A DNA stretch of 14,617 nucleotides from contig USKN01000023.1 of assembly GCA_900555295.1 (NCBI GenBank), forward strand, positions 1-14,617, in the 5' to 3' direction. Positions 5,462 to 14,247 of this stretch are shown piece after piece. The number at the start of each line of letters is the position of its first letter. Within the stretch, counting starts at the first letter, position 1. The notes below the pieces were generated by a model that was not told the origin of the DNA, did no database searches, and saw nothing but the letters and a program-made list of their open reading frames with translations. A program made the position numbers and the translations under genes. Origin of the DNA: an uncultured Eubacteriales bacterium (GTDB lineage Bacteria > Bacillota > Clostridia > UMGS1810).

Positions 5462-6658
5462 TTAAAAGAAGTAAGTATATAAATATTCTACCGCGTCAGG
5501 GTCAATTTTGGCAAGCTCGCTCTTAAACGAGTTTTGGTCACCCTCCGGCATACTGTCATATAAAGCCTTTGCTTCATCAACTTTATCCTGATATGTTTTT
5601 TTAACATAATCGTTTGTTATAAGTTTTCCGCTGTCGGCATCTGCAATGGTTGAATTAACCGTTTCCAAAATAATATTTACAATTTTAAGAGGTGTTCCTC
5701 TGAATGTTTTCTTTTGGGTATTAAGCTGATTATAAACCGTTTTCATACCGTTTACAACTTTTTCGTTTTCTTTGTCAATTGTTTCTCTGTCTTTATCGTC
5801 GTTATCACCTGTGTTGTCTTTGTCACCTGACGACGAACCGCCCGACGATGAGCCACCTGATGACGAACCGCCCGATGAGGAACCGCCCGATGAGGAACCG
5901 CCCGATGAGGAACCGCCCGATGACGAGCCGCCCGATGACGAACCGCCCGATGATGAACCGCCCGATGACGAACCGCCCGATGATGAGCCGCCCGATGATG
6001 AGCCGCCTCCTATTACCGAACCGCCTTGCGATGGTTGCTGTGCCTGAACAAATTTTGCAAGCACAACGGCAATTTCACTGCGTTTCATATTTTCGGTAGC
6101 TCTGAATTTTCCGCCGTCCTCAACGCTCATTAATCCGCCTGTAACAACAAGATTAACATATCCTTTTGCCCAATCCGAAATCTCATCGGTAATATTTGCG
6201 CTTAATCCAAGGTCATATAACGGATTTACTCTTGTAAGAATAGCGCAAAATTCTTCACGCGTTATATTATTGTTTCCTCTGAACGTTCCATCCTCATAGC
6301 CTGTAATATACCCTGCTTTTTTTGCAACAAGAACATAAGGTGCAAACCAATCGTCCGCCGTAACATCGGCAAACTGCTCACTTGCATTTTCAGTATATTT
6401 AAACACAAGATTAATCATTTTACATAATTCGGCTCTTGTAAGCGAACCGTTAGGGGTAAAAGTTCCGTCACCGTTGCCCGATACAATTCCGGCATTGGCA
6501 AGTTTGTATATAGCCTGTCCCTGTTCCGACTGCGTATCAACGTCTGTAAACGTTATTTTATTTTGTACATTGGCAGTATCGGCAAATGCCGTTACACATA
6601 CCGACAGGCAAAAAATCATAGCAACGGCAAATGCCGCTTTTGCAAAATGTTTTTTCAT
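5462..6658 (-). CDS. Secreted SLH-domain surface protein with GGSSS-repeat linker
   Basis: A 398-residue exported protein. The signal peptide is residues 1-26 (AFA before D27). Three SLH domains follow at about 36-88, 96-145 and 156-204, with the typical GDGTFTPNGSLTRAE and YEDGTFRGNNNITREE motifs. SLH domains bind secondary cell-wall polymer, so the protein should sit on the cell surface. Residues about 217-277 are a flexible linker with 12 GGSSS units, then a charged stretch (GDKDNTGDNDDKDRE). The last 100 or so residues form a helical domain I do not recognise. The ATG at 6656-6658 has GGGAGA (6668-6673) upstream. It follows the PrsA-like gene by 23 bases, so the foldase may be coexpressed with this exported client. 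A terminator lies downstream. Confidence 0.88.
   Translation of the reverse strand: MKKHFAKAAFAVAMIFCLSVCVTAFADTANVQNKITFTDVDTQSEQGQAIYKLANAGIVSGNGDGTFTPNGSLTRAELCKMINLVFKYTENASEQFADVTADDWFAPYVLVAKKAGYITGYEDGTFRGNNNITREEFCAILTRVNPLYDLGLSANITDEISDWAKGYVNLVVTGGLMSVEDGGKFRATENMKRSEIAVVLAKFVQAQQPSQGGSVIGGGSSSGGSSSGGSSSGGSSSGGSSSGGSSSGGSSSGGSSSGGSSSGGSSSGGSSSGGSSSGDKDNTGDNDDKDRETIDKENEKVVNGMKTVYNQLNTQKKTFRGTPLKIVNIILETVNSTIADADSGKLITNDYVKKTYQDKVDEAKALYDSMPEGDQNSFKSELAKIDPDAVEYLYTYFF
5829..6008 (-). repeat. Tandem repeat, 12 x 15 bp encoding GGSSS
   Basis: Twelve head-to-tail 15-base units have plus-strand form GATGANGARCCGCCN. They differ mainly at third codon positions, and three consecutive units (5874-5918) are identical. 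Because the unit is a multiple of three, gain or loss of units by slippage changes linker length but keeps the reading frame. It lies wholly inside the SLH surface protein gene. Confidence 0.95.
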
Positions 6659-6681
6659 AGTTTTAATTCTCCCAAATAAAA

Positions 6682-7734
6682 TTATTTTCCGCTGTCATAT
6701 TTAAATTTTTTCAGTACGCTTTCGTTAACTTTAACATTTGCTTTTTTAGTCCAATTATCTGTCATACTGTCAAATTTTTCGCTCAATATTTTTGTTTCGG
6801 CATCAGACGCATATTTAGATACATTTTCATCGGTTACCGTAAACTGTTCTCTTTTTATAATGTGAAAACCAAATTGGCTTTCAACCAACTCGCTTATTTC
6901 ACCGGGTTTAAGTGCAAATGCCGCGTCTTCAAACTGTTGTACCATTTCTCCTTTTGTAAACACATAACCGTCGGGATTTTGCTCAAGTCCCGTATCTTCG
7001 GAATATTGTTTCATAAGCGCGTCAAAATCACCGCCGTTGTTTATTTCATCCAATATTTTTTCCGCTGTTTTTTTAACCGACGCCTTTTTTTCATCATCAT
7101 ACGGCTGTTGGGTAGATAAATCCATAGTTGCAAACAATATATGTTTTGCCTTAACATAATTATCGGTTAAGTATTGTTTTACTTCCTCATCGGTTACTTT
7201 TAATTTACCGTCGTCTTCTAGTTTTTGTTCGAGCTTGCTTATAAGCTGTGAATTGCTGAAAAGCTCCTCAAAAGTTTTAGCATCGGTATTAATAGCGGCA
7301 AGTTGCTTTTCGTATTCTTCACGTCCGCCGTTGTTTTTAATAATGGTGCCAATGTTATCTTTAATGCTCTGCTTATCCTCGTCCGTAAGTTCAACGCCGA
7401 GCTCTTTTGCTTTTTGTACCCTAACCGCCATTTTAACGGCTTCGTCTTTAGCTTTATTGCGTGCAGCGGTTAAAGCGTTTTCACCGTCAATTTCTGTATT
7501 TTTCCAAAAGTTTTCGACCGCTTCTGCATCGCTCGCCGAAACGCCTGCCTCCGACAGCATTTGCTGTTGTATCATAGAAAAGTAATATCCGTATTGCTTT
7601 TGCGCTATTTCTTCGTCGTTAACCGTAACAGCCGCGCGCGTGTCCTGAACGGCACAACCCGAAAAAGCGGATATTGCAACCGTTGCGGCAAATACCGCAC
7701 AGACTGTTGATTTTAAAAATTTTTTAAATATCAT
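6682..7734 (-). CDS. prsA: PrsA-like foldase lipoprotein, parvulin-type peptidyl-prolyl isomerase
   Basis: A 350-residue lipoprotein. Its signal sequence ends in a lipobox AFSGC with C27 as the lipidated residue. A long helical chaperone region (about 35-190) precedes a parvulin PPIase domain (about 194-296): VKAKHILF, a GGDFDALMKQYSEDTG segment, GYVFTKGEMVQQFEDAAFALKPGEIS, then SQFGFHIIKRE. A short SurA/PrsA-like C-terminal helix region follows. PrsA acts on the outer face of the membrane, folding secreted proteins. The ATG at 7732-7734 has AAAGGAG (7742-7748) at a normal distance. A parvulin gene after mfd is a common Firmicute arrangement. It is followed closely by an SLH surface protein, a plausible client. 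Orthology to B. subtilis PrsA versus another parvulin lipoprotein cannot be settled here. Confidence 0.88.
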   Translation of the reverse strand: MIFKKFLKSTVCAVFAATVAISAFSGCAVQDTRAAVTVNDEEIAQKQYGYYFSMIQQQMLSEAGVSASDAEAVENFWKNTEIDGENALTAARNKAKDEAVKMAVRVQKAKELGVELTDEDKQSIKDNIGTIIKNNGGREEYEKQLAAINTDAKTFEELFSNSQLISKLEQKLEDDGKLKVTDEEVKQYLTDNYVKAKHILFATMDLSTQQPYDDEKKASVKKTAEKILDEINNGGDFDALMKQYSEDTGLEQNPDGYVFTKGEMVQQFEDAAFALKPGEISELVESQFGFHIIKREQFTVTDENVSKYASDAETKILSEKFDSMTDNWTKKANVKVNESVLKKFKYDSGK

Positions 7735-7782
7735 ATAAAAACTCCTTTCATTTTATCATATCCTCCGCATTATTATACAATA

Positions 7783-7810
7783 ATTATAACTTGAATTTTT
7801 ATTATTGTAA
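7783..7810 (-). promoter_or_regulatory. Possible promoter for prsA-SLH unit
   Basis: On the minus strand TTACAA (7805-7810, overlapping the mfd stop codon) and TATAAT (7783-7788) are 16 bases apart. No terminator is visible between mfd and prsA, so this would be an internal promoter adding to read-through. The region is AT-rich, with a second TATAAT at 7772-7777 lacking a good -35. Confidence 0.35.
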
Positions 7811-10800
7811 TGCTTTTGTTAGTTTTTGTAATAAAAACTTAATATTATTAAGTATATCCTTATCGCATTTGTATATAAGATATGATTTTTCGCCGGCAGA
7901 AAACATAACTTTGCCCTTGTATTCGCTTAAAACGTTCATCAATTGTTCCGTTTTAATGTATTTGCCAAAGGTAAAGCGAACCTGCATACCGTTTTGCATA
8001 ACCTCCGTTACGCCTATTTTGTGCGCCAAAGCCTTTATATATGATGTTTGTATAAGGTTTTCAACACTTTTCGGCATATCCGAAAATCTGTCTATAAATT
8101 CGTCTCGAATATCCGATACATCATCCTCTGTTTGAATACCGGCAATTTTTTTATACATTTCAACGCGCTGAAGCTCCGACAAAATATAGTTTTTTGGTAT
8201 AAACGCATCCGCCTTTATATCAACCGATGTTTCAAAATCTTCTTCCACCGTTTCACCGTTAAGAGTTTTAACGGCCGCCTCAAGCAAATCGCAGTACATA
8301 TCATAACCTACCGAGTTCATATTACCGTGCTGTTCTCTGCCGAGCAAATTACCGGCACCGCGTATTTCCAAATCGCGCATTGCAATTTTAAATCCCGACC
8401 CAAATTCGGTAAAATCTTTAATTGCCTCAAGTCTTTTACGCGCCACCTCGTCCAAAACCGCATTTTTGCCGTATGTTAAATACGCATATGCAAGTTTGTT
8501 GGAGCGACCTACCCTTCCGCGCAGCTGATAAAGCTGTGAAAGCCCGAGTTTGTCGGCATTTTCAATTATTATGGTATTTACATTCGGAATATCAAGTCCT
8601 GTTTCTATAATTGTTGTACATAGCAAAATATCGGTTTCGCCGTTGAGCATTCCGAGCATTTTTTCCTCAATTAGCGACGCGGACATTCTGCCGTGCGCTA
8701 TTTCTATTACCGCGTCGGGCAAAAGTGCGTGCAGCTGTTCTGCTTTTTTTTCAATGCTTTCTATTCGGTTGTAAAGGTAAAAAACCTGTCCTCCGCGTGC
8801 AAGTTCACGTTCTGCCGCATTTTGAATAACCGCCGGGTTGTATTCCGATACAAACGTTTGTATTGGGTACCTGTCAACGGGCGGTGTTGTTATTACACTT
8901 AAATCACGTATCCCCGTCATTGCCATATTAAGTGTTCGTGGTATCGGAGTTGCGGTAAGCGTTAATACATCAACATTGTTTTTAAGCTCTTTAAGCTTTT
9001 CTTTGTGTCCCACACCAAAACGCTGCTCTTCATCAACAATCAACAGCCCCAGCGATTTAAATTTTATATCCTTTTGCAGTATACGATGCGTGCCTATTAC
9101 AATATCCACAGTACCGTTTTCAAGCTTTTTTAGCGTTTCGTCATTTTGCTTTTTTGAACGAAGGCGCGACATCATTTCAACCTCAATACCGTATCGCTCC
9201 ATACGCTGTTTAAAATTATTGTAATGCTGACGTGCAAGCAGTGTTGTGGGAACAAGATATGCCGCCTGTTTTGAACTCATAACACATTTAAATGCGGCTC
9301 TCATTGCAACCTCTGTTTTGCCGTAACCAACATCGCCGCATAAAAGACGATCCATACATTTATCGGACTGCATATCTTCTTTAACTTCTCTTATACACGT
9401 AAGCTGGTCGTCCGTTTCGTCATATGCAAAATCTTCTTCAAACTGTTTTTGCCACTCATTATCATCATCAAATTTAAAACCTTTTATATTTTTTCGTGCC
9501 GCATAAAGCGCTATAAGCTGTTTTGCCATATCTTCAACGCTTTTTTTAACACGGCTTACCGTTTTATTCCATTGTGTTCCGCCGAGCGAATTAAGTTTTA
9601 TATGTTCTGCCTCACTGCCTATGTATTTATGAAGTACATCAAGCTGGCTTGCGGGCACATAAAGACTGTCGCTTCCCTTATATTTAATTTTAAGGTAATC
9701 ACGCTTAACATTTTCAACTTCAAGCTGCGCAATCCCCACATACTGACCTATACCGTGAAATTTATGAACCACATAATCGCCGCATTTTAAGTCCTCAAAA
9801 CTGCGAATTGCATTTTTTGCGTCGCTTTTTTTAAAATTGCCCGAGCGTTTTGCCGATCTTCGTTTTTGATTTTCCCCAAAAATATCGTAATCGGTTACAA
9901 CCGCGGTTTTTTGCGACGGATATTCAAAACCGCGGCTCAATCTTCCGTCCGTTACCGATACAGAGCCGAGCGGAGTTAATCCGTTTTCGCGTTTTACCGT
10001 TGATACAAAAATACCCGCGTCCTCAAGAGTTTTTATTATATTTGCCGCCTTTGCCTTGCCGTCAACCGTTATAATAACTCTGTAATTGTTTTTTTTCCAA
10101 TATTTAATATCGTCCTCCAAAAATTTGGGGTTGCCCGAGTAGCTTTGCTGTGATTTGGCGGTAAAACTTATTATGTCTTTTACATCGCTTTCGGGAAATT
10201 TGTACGATAATGTACTTGCCGACACAATACTACACTTCGACAAAGCCGATAAAATATGCGCATAATCGGCATAATACGGCTTTTTGGTGTGCGGCATAAG
10301 CCCTTTTGCAAGCAAATCGGTAATTATCTCGTTTTGCTCTTTTACAAACGTTTTGTTTTTTTCGTAAATTTGCATTGCCTCGTCAAAAAACACAATATAA
10401 TCATTTGTTATATAATCCGCAAGTGTTGGAAAATCAACCGATACAAGCGGAAAATACTTGTCAATTGACGATATATAATGATTTTGTTCAATTTTTTCTA
10501 TATCCGAGTGTAAGTTTTCGCTTAAATTCTTTTTAAGCTTTTCAATAAGTTTTTCTTTTGTTTGCGTATCGTAAACAAGCTCCCTTACGGGGCATATGTT
10601 CGCCTCGCTCACATTAGCCTGCGACAGTTGTGTTTGCGGATTAAATTCACGTATTAAATCCGCCTCATCATCAAACAGTTCTATTCGATACGGCAAATCA
10701 TTGAGAGGTGAATATATATCTATTATGTCACCTCTTATTGCAAACTGTCCTTGTGCCTCAACGTATTCGGCACGCTTATATCCCATACAAATAAGTTTTT

Positions 10801-11272
10801 CGGGAAGTTTATCAGTATTAACCGTATCGCCCGCTTTAACATTCATAAAATACGAATCAAAAACAGCCCTGTCCATTGTATATTCACTCACAGCACGCAT
10901 AGTTGTTACAACTGCGGGGCTGTATTTCATACCGTACAGGGTTTTTATTCTGTCTGTTTCACGCTCACGTGTTGCCGCGTCAGCATCAAAAAACACATAT
11001 TCTTTTTGTTTAAATTCAAGCACATTTTGCGAAAAAAGGAAAGATAAATCACTTTTTATCTTTCCCGATTCGTTTTCATCTAATGTAATTACAAGGCACT
11101 TTTTTTTAAGCCTTGTACACAGCGAGTATATTAAATGGCTTTTTTGACTAGACGATAAACCATATAAATGAATAGGTGTTTTTGATTGGCTTATATCGTC
11201 TGACAGAGTTTCAAATTCGGGCATACCGCTCCAAATTTCGGAAAACAATTCCATAATACAATCATATCTCAC
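7802..11272 (-). CDS. mfd: Transcription-repair coupling factor Mfd
   Basis: At 1156 residues this is full family length. Mfd binds RNA polymerase stalled at DNA damage, dislodges it using ATP-driven translocation and recruits UvrA. Seen in order: an N-terminal UvrB-like module; the RNA polymerase interaction domain (about 495-555, GDYVVHKFHGIGQYVGI); and the RecG-like superfamily 2 motor. The motor has Walker A GDVGYGKTE near 645, DEEQ near 746, TATPIPRTLN near 775 and QLRGRVGRS. The C-terminal TRCF domain follows (about 990-1090). The listed start is a GTG whose GTGA overlaps the pth stop; the ATG at 11252-11254 (MELFSEIW) is a credible alternative six codons in. Neither has a strong Shine-Dalgarno, which suggests translational coupling to pth. 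It belongs to the glmU-prs-pth-mfd series. Confidence 0.97.
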   Translation of the reverse strand: MRYDCIMELFSEIWSGMPEFETLSDDISQSKTPIHLYGLSSSQKSHLIYSLCTRLKKKCLVITLDENESGKIKSDLSFLFSQNVLEFKQKEYVFFDADAATRERETDRIKTLYGMKYSPAVVTTMRAVSEYTMDRAVFDSYFMNVKAGDTVNTDKLPEKLICMGYKRAEYVEAQGQFAIRGDIIDIYSPLNDLPYRIELFDDEADLIREFNPQTQLSQANVSEANICPVRELVYDTQTKEKLIEKLKKNLSENLHSDIEKIEQNHYISSIDKYFPLVSVDFPTLADYITNDYIVFFDEAMQIYEKNKTFVKEQNEIITDLLAKGLMPHTKKPYYADYAHILSALSKCSIVSASTLSYKFPESDVKDIISFTAKSQQSYSGNPKFLEDDIKYWKKNNYRVIITVDGKAKAANIIKTLEDAGIFVSTVKRENGLTPLGSVSVTDGRLSRGFEYPSQKTAVVTDYDIFGENQKRRSAKRSGNFKKSDAKNAIRSFEDLKCGDYVVHKFHGIGQYVGIAQLEVENVKRDYLKIKYKGSDSLYVPASQLDVLHKYIGSEAEHIKLNSLGGTQWNKTVSRVKKSVEDMAKQLIALYAARKNIKGFKFDDDNEWQKQFEEDFAYDETDDQLTCIREVKEDMQSDKCMDRLLCGDVGYGKTEVAMRAAFKCVMSSKQAAYLVPTTLLARQHYNNFKQRMERYGIEVEMMSRLRSKKQNDETLKKLENGTVDIVIGTHRILQKDIKFKSLGLLIVDEEQRFGVGHKEKLKELKNNVDVLTLTATPIPRTLNMAMTGIRDLSVITTPPVDRYPIQTFVSEYNPAVIQNAAERELARGGQVFYLYNRIESIEKKAEQLHALLPDAVIEIAHGRMSASLIEEKMLGMLNGETDILLCTTIIETGLDIPNVNTIIIENADKLGLSQLYQLRGRVGRSNKLAYAYLTYGKNAVLDEVARKRLEAIKDFTEFGSGFKIAMRDLEIRGAGNLLGREQHGNMNSVGYDMYCDLLEAAVKTLNGETVEEDFETSVDIKADAFIPKNYILSELQRVEMYKKIAGIQTEDDVSDIRDEFIDRFSDMPKSVENLIQTSYIKALAHKIGVTEVMQNGMQVRFTFGKYIKTEQLMNVLSEYKGKVMFSAGEKSYLIYKCDKDILNNIKFLLQKLTKALQ

Positions 11273-11835
11273 TTTCCGTTATACATATTCATAGCTTTGG
11301 AAACATCATATTTTATAATACATTCAACAGCGTTGCATACACGGTTTATAACATTATCCATAACTTCAATTTCCTGTTTTGAAAAATGCCCGAGTACATA
11401 ATCCGCAAGGTCATATTCACGGTTCGGCGGACTGCCTACACCCATTTTAATGCGAATAAACTTATCGCTGTTTAAATGATAAATAATGGATTTAAGCCCG
11501 TTGTGTCCGCCGTCCGAACCTTTTGCACGTATTCTTATTGTACCCGTATCAAGAGTAATATCATCATTTATTATAATAATATTCTCAACGGGTATTTTAT
11601 AGAACGATACGATTTCGCGTATACTTTCGCCGCTGTTGTTCATATATGTTTGCGGTTTTGCGATAAGCACCTTTTCATCGCCTATAAAACATTCGCCGTA
11701 TACGGCTTTAAATTTAAGCTTGTTAAGCTTAATATTATGTTTTGACGCAAATATATCAACCGTATCAAAACCTATATTATGACGTGTGCAGTCATATTTT
11801 TTTTCGGGATTGCCAAGCCCTGCCAAAAGATACAT
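11269..11835 (-). CDS. pth: Peptidyl-tRNA hydrolase
   Basis: A 188-residue bacterial-type Pth, which recycles peptidyl-tRNAs dropped by the ribosome by cutting the ester bond. The opening LLAGLGNPEKKYDCTRHNIGF contains N10 and the catalytic H19. KPQTYMNNSGES (60-71) supplies the substrate-binding Asn, INDDITL (89-95) the catalytic-site Asp, and GSDGGHNGLKSI (107-118) the tRNA/peptide-contact Asn. Length is normal. The ATG at 11833-11835 lies two bases after the prs stop with no Shine-Dalgarno, so translation is probably coupled to prs. Its TGA overlaps the mfd GTG. Confidence 0.97.
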   Translation of the reverse strand: MYLLAGLGNPEKKYDCTRHNIGFDTVDIFASKHNIKLNKLKFKAVYGECFIGDEKVLIAKPQTYMNNSGESIREIVSFYKIPVENIIIINDDITLDTGTIRIRAKGSDGGHNGLKSIIYHLNSDKFIRIKMGVGSPPNREYDLADYVLGHFSKQEIEVMDNVINRVCNAVECIIKYDVSKAMNMYNGK

Positions 11836-11837
11836 AA

Positions 11838-12794
11838 TTATACAAAAAGCGGGCTGACAGATACATCTTCGTATATTCTGTCAATTGCTTCGGCAAATAT
11901 AGGTGCAACCGATAAAGTTTTAATTTTGTCAATTTGTTTTTCGGGTGTAAGAGGTACAGTATCGAGTACAAGAAGTTCCTCAATGCAGGAGTCTTGTATT
12001 CTTTCAATTGCGGGACCCGATAAAACTGCGTGTGTACAGCAAGCGTATACGTGTTTTGCACCGCGCTCTTTAAGTGCTTTTGCACCGTTTACAATTGTAC
12101 CTGCGGTATCTATCATATCGTCTACCAAAATAACGTTTTTATCTTTTATATCGCCTATAATGTTCATAACTTCCGAAACATTTGCTTTGGGACGTCTTTT
12201 ATCTATAATAGCAATAGGTACATCTATTTTATTTGCAAAGTTTCTTGCTCTTGTAACCGAACCGAGGTCGGGAGATACAACTACCGTTTCATCTTTACAA
12301 TGCGCAAATTTATTTTTATAGTATGATGAAAGCACCGGCGCACCCAAAAGATGGTCAACGGGTATATCAAAAAATCCCTGTATCTGCGATGCGTGTAAAT
12401 CCATTGTAAGAACTCTGTCGGCACCTGCAGTTGTAACAAGGTTGGCGCAAAGTTTTGCCGAAATGGGATCTCTGGCCTTTGCCTTTCTGTCTTGGCGTGC
12501 GTAACCGAAATATGGCATAACCGCCGTAATTCTTCCGGCAGACGCTCTTTTAAATGCGTCAATCATTATAAGAAGTTCCATAAGATTGTCGTTTACGGGC
12601 GAACAGGTTGACTGTACAACAAATACGTCAGCCCCTCTTACCGTTTCGTTAATGTTTACAAAAATTTCTCCGTCCGAGAATTTGCCTACTTCCGCATCGC
12701 CTACTCTTGTGCCGAGTTTATCGGCAATTGCCTGTGCAAACTCCGGATTGGAATTTGCAGTAAAAATTTTAATGTTGTTACCGTGTGTTATCAT
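11838..12794 (-). CDS. prs: Ribose-phosphate pyrophosphokinase (PRPP synthetase)
   Basis: A 318-residue class I PRPP synthetase, making phosphoribosyl pyrophosphate from ribose 5-phosphate and ATP for nucleotide, His, Trp and NAD synthesis in the cytosol. Visible motifs include GKFSDGEIFVNINE, the ATP/Mg flexible region PYFGYARQDRKAK, DLHASQIQGFFDIPVDHL, and the PRPP loop VILVDDMIDTAGTI with its two acidic residues. Length matches the family. The ATG at 12792-12794 has GGGGG (12804-12808), which overlaps the TAG stop of glmU at 12808-12810, so the two genes are tightly linked. Confidence 0.98.
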   Translation of the reverse strand: MITHGNNIKIFTANSNPEFAQAIADKLGTRVGDAEVGKFSDGEIFVNINETVRGADVFVVQSTCSPVNDNLMELLIMIDAFKRASAGRITAVMPYFGYARQDRKAKARDPISAKLCANLVTTAGADRVLTMDLHASQIQGFFDIPVDHLLGAPVLSSYYKNKFAHCKDETVVVSPDLGSVTRARNFANKIDVPIAIIDKRRPKANVSEVMNIIGDIKDKNVILVDDMIDTAGTIVNGAKALKERGAKHVYACCTHAVLSGPAIERIQDSCIEELLVLDTVPLTPEKQIDKIKTLSVAPIFAEAIDRIYEDVSVSPLFV

Positions 12795-12807
12795 CTTTTT
12801 TATCCCC

Positions 12808-14169
12808 CTATTTGTTTTTTCTCCAACCGCTTTTTACTACCTGCCTGCTCCTTGCAATTGCAAGAGAATTCGGCTCAACGTCTTCTGTAATTGTTGAACC
12901 TGCGGCAATAAACGCACTGTCCGCTATTTTAACGGGTGCAACAAGATTTGCGTTGCAGCCGATAAATACATTGTTTCCTATTACTGTTCTGAATTTCTTT
13001 TCGCCGTCGTAATTAACCGTAACCGTACCGCAGCCAAAGTTTACATTGCTGCCCACGTCGCTGTCGCCAACATACGTTAAATGCGCAACCTTTGTGCCGT
13101 CGGCAATTGTTGAATTTTTAATTTCAACAAAGTCGCCTATTTTAATATTTGAACCTATATGTGAGTTGGGACGTACGTATGCAAACGGTCCAACGCTTGT
13201 ATTTATGCCTATTGTGCTGTCACATATAACCGAATTTACAACACTTGTGCCCGAGCCGACCGAGCAATCGTCAACCGTTGTTGACGGACCTATAATACAA
13301 TTTTTGCCTATAATTGAATGACCTTTAATAATGCTCGACGGATATATAACCGTATCTGCTCCTATTTCGGCCTCATCATCTATGTATGTGTTAAGCGGGT
13401 CTATTATTGTTACGCCGTTGAGTAAATGTTTTTTGTTAATTTGCGCCTGCATTATTCTTTGTGCGTTTGCCAAATCAACTCTGTCGTTTACGCCAAGCAT
13501 TTCCTCATAATCGTCCATAACATAAGCGTCTGCCTTTTTGCCGAGTTTTTTTAATACCGCCATTGTATCGGTAAGATAATACTCGTGCTGTGCGTTATTG
13601 TTGGTAATTTTTGAAAGTGCGTCAAACAAATCACGCGCGTTAAAGCAATACATACCCGAGTTAATTTCGCAAATTTTGCGCTGTTCATCGGTTGCGTCTT
13701 TATGCTCAACAATACATTCAAAATCACCGTCTTTTGAACGTACAATACGTCCGTAACCCGTTGGGTTTTCAATTTTTGCCGAAATAACCGTAGCGCTGTT
13801 TTTGCATTTAACGTGATAATTAACGGCTTTATCTATTGTTTCGCTTTTAATAAGCGGTGTATCGCCGTTTAAAATAACAATTGTGCCATCGTAATCCTCA
13901 AAAAAAGTTTCGGCTTGCATTACCGCGTGTCCCGTTCCGAGCCTTTCGCTTTGAACAGCATACATTTTATCGCCGCCCATAGTTTCAACCACGTCTTCTT
14001 TTTTGTGACCGATTACAATAACCGTTCTGTCGCTCCCCGCTTTTGAGCACGCTTCGTATACCCATTTTACAAGCGGTTTGGAACAAATTTCGTGCAGTAC
14101 CTTACACTTGTCCGATTTCATTCTTGTACCCATACCGGCGGCAAGAATTATTGCAGAAAATCTATTCAA
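12808..14169 (-). CDS. glmU: Bifunctional GlmU: UDP-GlcNAc pyrophosphorylase / GlcN-1-P acetyltransferase
   Basis: A 453-residue two-domain enzyme making UDP-GlcNAc for peptidoglycan and wall polymers. The N-terminal uridyltransferase domain has LAAGMGTRMKSDKCKVLHEI (9-28) and NGDTPLI near 100. From about 250 onward there is a left-handed beta-helix of hexapeptide repeats, with YVRPNSHIG and KVAHLTYVGD. The His in the latter is residue 363 here, the same number as the catalytic His of the E. coli enzyme. GCGTVTVNYDG follows. The start is TTG at 14167-14169, supported by GAGAGGGG (14179-14186) nine bases upstream and by correct N-terminal length. It heads the glmU-prs-pth-mfd series. The sequence just above it is abnormal: a truncated mreD start instead of the spoVG or purR-type neighbours often seen. 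Confidence 0.98.
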   Translation of the reverse strand: MNRFSAIILAAGMGTRMKSDKCKVLHEICSKPLVKWVYEACSKAGSDRTVIVIGHKKEDVVETMGGDKMYAVQSERLGTGHAVMQAETFFEDYDGTIVILNGDTPLIKSETIDKAVNYHVKCKNSATVISAKIENPTGYGRIVRSKDGDFECIVEHKDATDEQRKICEINSGMYCFNARDLFDALSKITNNNAQHEYYLTDTMAVLKKLGKKADAYVMDDYEEMLGVNDRVDLANAQRIMQAQINKKHLLNGVTIIDPLNTYIDDEAEIGADTVIYPSSIIKGHSIIGKNCIIGPSTTVDDCSVGSGTSVVNSVICDSTIGINTSVGPFAYVRPNSHIGSNIKIGDFVEIKNSTIADGTKVAHLTYVGDSDVGSNVNFGCGTVTVNYDGEKKFRTVIGNNVFIGCNANLVAPVKIADSAFIAAGSTITEDVEPNSLAIARSRQVVKSGWRKNK

Positions 14170-14185
14170 GTATCAGCACCCCTCT

Positions 14186-14230
14186 CTACAATAATAATAT
14201 TAAAATTATTTCTGCAACTTTCCTTTTCAT
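14186..14230 (-). pseudogene. mreD: mreD 5' remnant (14 codons)
   Basis: Seventeen bases after the mreC stop there is AGGAG followed by an ATG at 14228-14230. It reads MKRKVAEIILILLL and then meets TAG at 14186-14188. A basic start running into a hydrophobic helix is exactly how MreD, a polytopic rod-shape membrane protein of about 160-180 residues, begins. mreD directly follows mreC in the standard mreBCD order. The frame is lost exactly where the glmU ribosome site starts. I infer that the rest of mreD was removed at a recombination or assembly junction in roughly 14186-14205. A chance small ORF is the alternative. Confidence 0.6.
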
Positions 14231-14247
14231 AACACTCCTGCTTTAAA

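Noticed and set aside
5829..6008. Regular short repeats considered as a CRISPR array
   Set aside because: The 15-base units are contiguous without unique spacers and encode a Gly/Ser linker in frame.
5772..6047. Plus-strand ORF rich in DDEPP repeats
   Set aside because: It is the antisense reading of the GGSSS tandem repeat of the SLH gene. The repeat keeps all frames open; there is no ribosome site or promoter.
10596..11147. 183-residue plus-strand ORF
   Set aside because: Lies wholly antisense to mfd, has no recognisable domain and no ribosome site, and mfd is beyond doubt.
11779..12321. 180-residue plus-strand ORF
   Set aside because: Antisense to prs and the pth start. Its Ser/Thr-rich composition is a mirror of the real genes.
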